Positions 5,699 to 6,948 of a DNA stretch of 6,948 nucleotides are shown here, piece by piece. This stretch comes from Dehalococcoidia bacterium (GTDB lineage: Bacteria; Chloroflexota; Dehalococcoidia; E44-bin15). The stretch spans positions 1 to 6,948 of the forward strand of contig JAGMCC010000067.1 of assembly GCA_023129355.1 (NCBI GenBank), in the 5' to 3' direction. Below the pieces are notes generated by a model. That model was given only the letters and a program-made list of their open reading frames with translations. It was not told the DNA's origin and did no database searches. The stretch's first letter is position 1. Every line of letters starts with the position of its first letter. Made by a program: the position numbers and the translations under genes.

Positions 5699-5818
5699 TT
5701 ATTTCTTAGGTTCTCTTTTAGGCTCTCTTGGCACCTCCAACCCCATGATGGCTATAGCATTCCGAGCGACCTCAGTAGTGCCAGCGGCCATGGTATTACA
5801 TACTGTAGTCAAGTTCTT
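5699..5818 (-). pseudogene. C-terminal remnant of an acyl-CoA dehydrogenase
   Basis: The minus strand reads KNLTTVCNTMAAGTTEVARN, then AIAIMGLEVPREPKREPKK and TAA at 5699-5701. This matches the end of the alpha-type ACAD nearby (LSSVALSMAGGTSEISRN, IIAGRFGLGLPS) in register, with an added charged tail. The same frame upstream stays ACAD-like only doubtfully and meets a TAG at 5858-5860, so no start or body of the gene remains. The piece ends 23 nt before the intact ACAD at 5675, where the end of an upstream operon partner is expected. It is not translated as such unless by read-through. Confidence 0.82.
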
Positions 5819-5882
5819 TTCACTCTTTACCACTGCCCTCGGGTTACAAGGGGTTCGCTATTTTTCGCTCTTTGCCAATGCC
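5817..5882. repeat. Imperfect 21-bp direct repeat, 45 bp apart
   Basis: TTTTCRCTCTTTRCCAMTGCC occurs at 5817-5837 and 5862-5882 with 3 mismatches in 21. It fills the ill-defined middle of the scar, between the nitronate monooxygenase piece and the recognisable ACAD end. The 45-bp step keeps the reading frame (AKSEK at one copy, VKSEK at the other, in the ACAD frame). It could be a local duplication in the dead ACAD or a trace of the joining event. Confidence 0.55.
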
Positions 5883-5883
5883 G

Positions 5884-5934
5884 CACGATGGGGTATTTGA
5901 TTCCCAGCATTCTGGTGACCCTGGTCTCAAACAT
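5884..5934 (-). pseudogene. N-terminal remnant of a nitronate monooxygenase-like gene
   Basis: The minus strand reads MFETRVTRMLGIKYPIV, the characteristic start of nitronate monooxygenase / 2-nitropropane dioxygenase-type FMN proteins, which continue with a QGGM-like motif. Here homology stops after the valine (RHWQRAKNSEPLVTRGQW, stop at 5827-5829), so only 17 codons of about 320 are left. The ATG comes 10 nt after the stop of the CoA-transferase gene, a typical operon spacing with GGGGATGAG between, which suggests that a full gene once followed there. The identification rests on a short but distinctive motif. Confidence 0.75.
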
Positions 5935-5944
5935 GGCTCATCCC

Positions 5945-6948
5945 CTAGCCGATGGCATCTGCTTCCCGGAGCTCCTCGATCTTGGCGTCATCGTAGCCCA
6001 GCTCGCGCAGAATCTCATCGGTGTGCTGGCCGAAGCGCGTGCTCCAGTTCCGCGCCTCGACCGGGGAGTCCGATAGCTTGTGCATGGAGCCGACCTGCTT
6101 CACACGGCCCATGGTGGGGTGATCCGATTCTATTATCATCCGGCGAGCGATCAACTGGGGGTCGGATACCAACTCTTCAATGGTGTAAACCGGAGCAACA
6201 CAAGTATCCCTCTGTCGTAGTAGCGCGACCCACTCATCCCGCGTTTTTGTCAGGAATGTCTCCCTGAAATAGCGGAACATCTCCTCACGCTTCTCGCCCA
6301 AATCAAACTGATGGTCAAGGAAATGCTCACAGCCGACAAGCTCACACAGGTTGGCGAAAAACCACGGTTCCAGCGCGCCGATGCTAATGTACTTCCCGTC
6401 CTTTGTTTCGTACACATTATACCAGGGGTACCCCCCGGTGAACATCGTCTCTCCCTTTTTGGGGACTGCACCACCATGTAGATAAGGGGTTATCTGCATG
6501 GATGTCAGTTCCACTACCGCATCCGTCATCGACATATCCACAAACTGCCCCTGGCCCGTCCGCTCACGGGCGGGCAACGCCGCCAGAATCCCGATGGCGG
6601 CGGACATGCCGCCGGCAGCGAAGTCAGCGAGCACGGTGCCCGGAATAACGGGCGCCCCGCCCGCAGGCCCGGTCATTCCCAAAAGACCGGCGATAGCTAT
6701 ATAGTTGATGTCATGGCCCACCAGGTCGCGGTAGGGTCCGTCCTGCCCATAGCCCGTCAGTGAGGCGTACACAATTCGCGGGTTGATCCCCTTGATGGTA
6801 TCGTAGTCAACCCCAAGACGCTTCACCACCCCCGGCCGAAAACCCTCCATCACCACGTCGGCAGTCTTAACCAGGTCGTAGAAGACATCTCGCCCCGCCT
6901 CCGCCTTCAGGTCAATCCCCATTGTCCGACAGTTCCGAAATCCGGGCT
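5945..6948 (-). CDS. Family III (CaiB/BaiF) acyl-CoA transferase or racemase (5' end off window)
   Basis: The reading frame is open to the window edge, and PGFRNCRT precedes the first internal Met at 6922. FRNCRTMGIDLK aligns with the family's NRNKRSVALDLK motif, so the true start lies ~60-70 codons further upstream and 6922 is not it. Visible motifs, counted from that Met, are ADVVMEGFRPG (21-31), LTGYGQDGPY (55-64), GHDINYIAIAGLLG (69-82), LADFAAGG (98-105) and GQGQFVDMSMTDAV (123-136). D134 matches the aspartate that carries CoA in formyl-CoA transferase. H70 and D100 match the catalytic pair of alpha-methylacyl-CoA racemase, so sequence alone does not decide between transfer and racemisation. 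With ACAD genes downstream, activation of a carboxylic acid by CoA transfer, or epimerisation of a 2-methylacyl-CoA before dehydrogenation, are both sensible roles. The protein is cytosolic. Confidence 0.92.
   Translation of the reverse strand, partial: PGFRNCRTMGIDLKAEAGRDVFYDLVKTADVVMEGFRPGVVKRLGVDYDTIKGINPRIVYASLTGYGQDGPYRDLVGHDINYIAIAGLLGMTGPAGGAPVIPGTVLADFAAGGMSAAIGILAALPARERTGQGQFVDMSMTDAVVELTSMQITPYLHGGAVPKKGETMFTGGYPWYNVYETKDGKYISIGALEPWFFANLCELVGCEHFLDHQFDLGEKREEMFRYFRETFLTKTRDEWVALLRQRDTCVAPVYTIEELVSDPQLIARRMIIESDHPTMGRVKQVGSMHKLSDSPVEARNWSTRFGQHTDEILRELGYDDAKIEELREADAIG

Noticed and set aside
5872..6267. 131-codon plus-strand frame at the end of the CoA-transferase
   Set aside because: It overlaps the conserved C-terminus of the CaiB-type gene and has a low-complexity serine/proline/arginine composition typical of a shadow frame.
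5945..6922. CoA-transferase starting at ATG 6922
   Set aside because: The frame stays open upstream and the preceding codons match the family's conserved N-R-x-K-R motif, so this Met is internal and the gene begins outside the window.

Overview
This window holds one long minus-strand gene cluster for flavin- and CoA-ester metabolism. Read in the direction of transcription (right to left) it contains: the 3' part of a family III (CaiB/BaiF) CoA-transferase or racemase (5945-6948, its start lies off the window); two adjacent acyl-CoA dehydrogenases (ACADs, 4542-5675 and 3325-4521) only 20 nt apart; and two paralogous FAD-dependent oxidoreductases of the phytoene-dehydrogenase-like type (1107-2822 and 1-1048, the second cut by the window edge). 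No gene is supported on the plus strand, and I see no RNA gene, CRISPR array or complete mobile element.

The spaces between genes are the most informative part. They are not random spacer but contain pieces of lost genes, all in the same orientation as the living ones. Between the CoA-transferase and the first ACAD lie the first 17 codons of a nitronate monooxygenase-like gene (5884-5934), followed by the last ~40 codons of an ACAD (5699-5818). Between the second ACAD and the oxidoreductases lie the first 15 codons of an ACAD almost identical to the intact neighbour (3259-3304) and then the frameshifted, stop-containing C-terminus of a third oxidoreductase (2930-3166). Both gaps show the same geometry: the start of one lost gene joined to the end of another. 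That suggests two large internal deletions in an ancestrally longer operon.

A textbook sigma70-type promoter (TTGACA, 17 nt, TATAAT, minus strand, 3168-3196) lies exactly where the third-oxidoreductase homology breaks off, with a CAATGTA-N9-TACATTG dyad directly upstream of its -35. It would drive the two oxidoreductases as their own transcription unit, with the dead gene piece as leader. The two oxidoreductases are preceded by ~91% identical spacers containing an AGGTGCACCT palindrome, which marks them and the pseudogene as a tandem gene array.

How the products may work together is inference. The two ACADs look like the two unlike halves of a heteromeric enzyme, as in mycobacterial FadE26-FadE27 (ChsE4-ChsE5): the 398-aa one carries the likely catalytic glutamate, while the 377-aa one carries the classical flavin-contact segment that its partner lacks. 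With a CoA-transferase to activate or isomerise the acid, this reads as catabolism of a branched, cyclic or otherwise bulky acid as its CoA thioester. The oxidoreductase substrate cannot be told from sequence. The host is a bacterium of mid-range GC; ACAD/CaiB-rich accessory clusters of this kind are common in uncultured Dehalococcoidia (Chloroflexota) and Desulfobacterota, but I cannot fix the taxon from this window.
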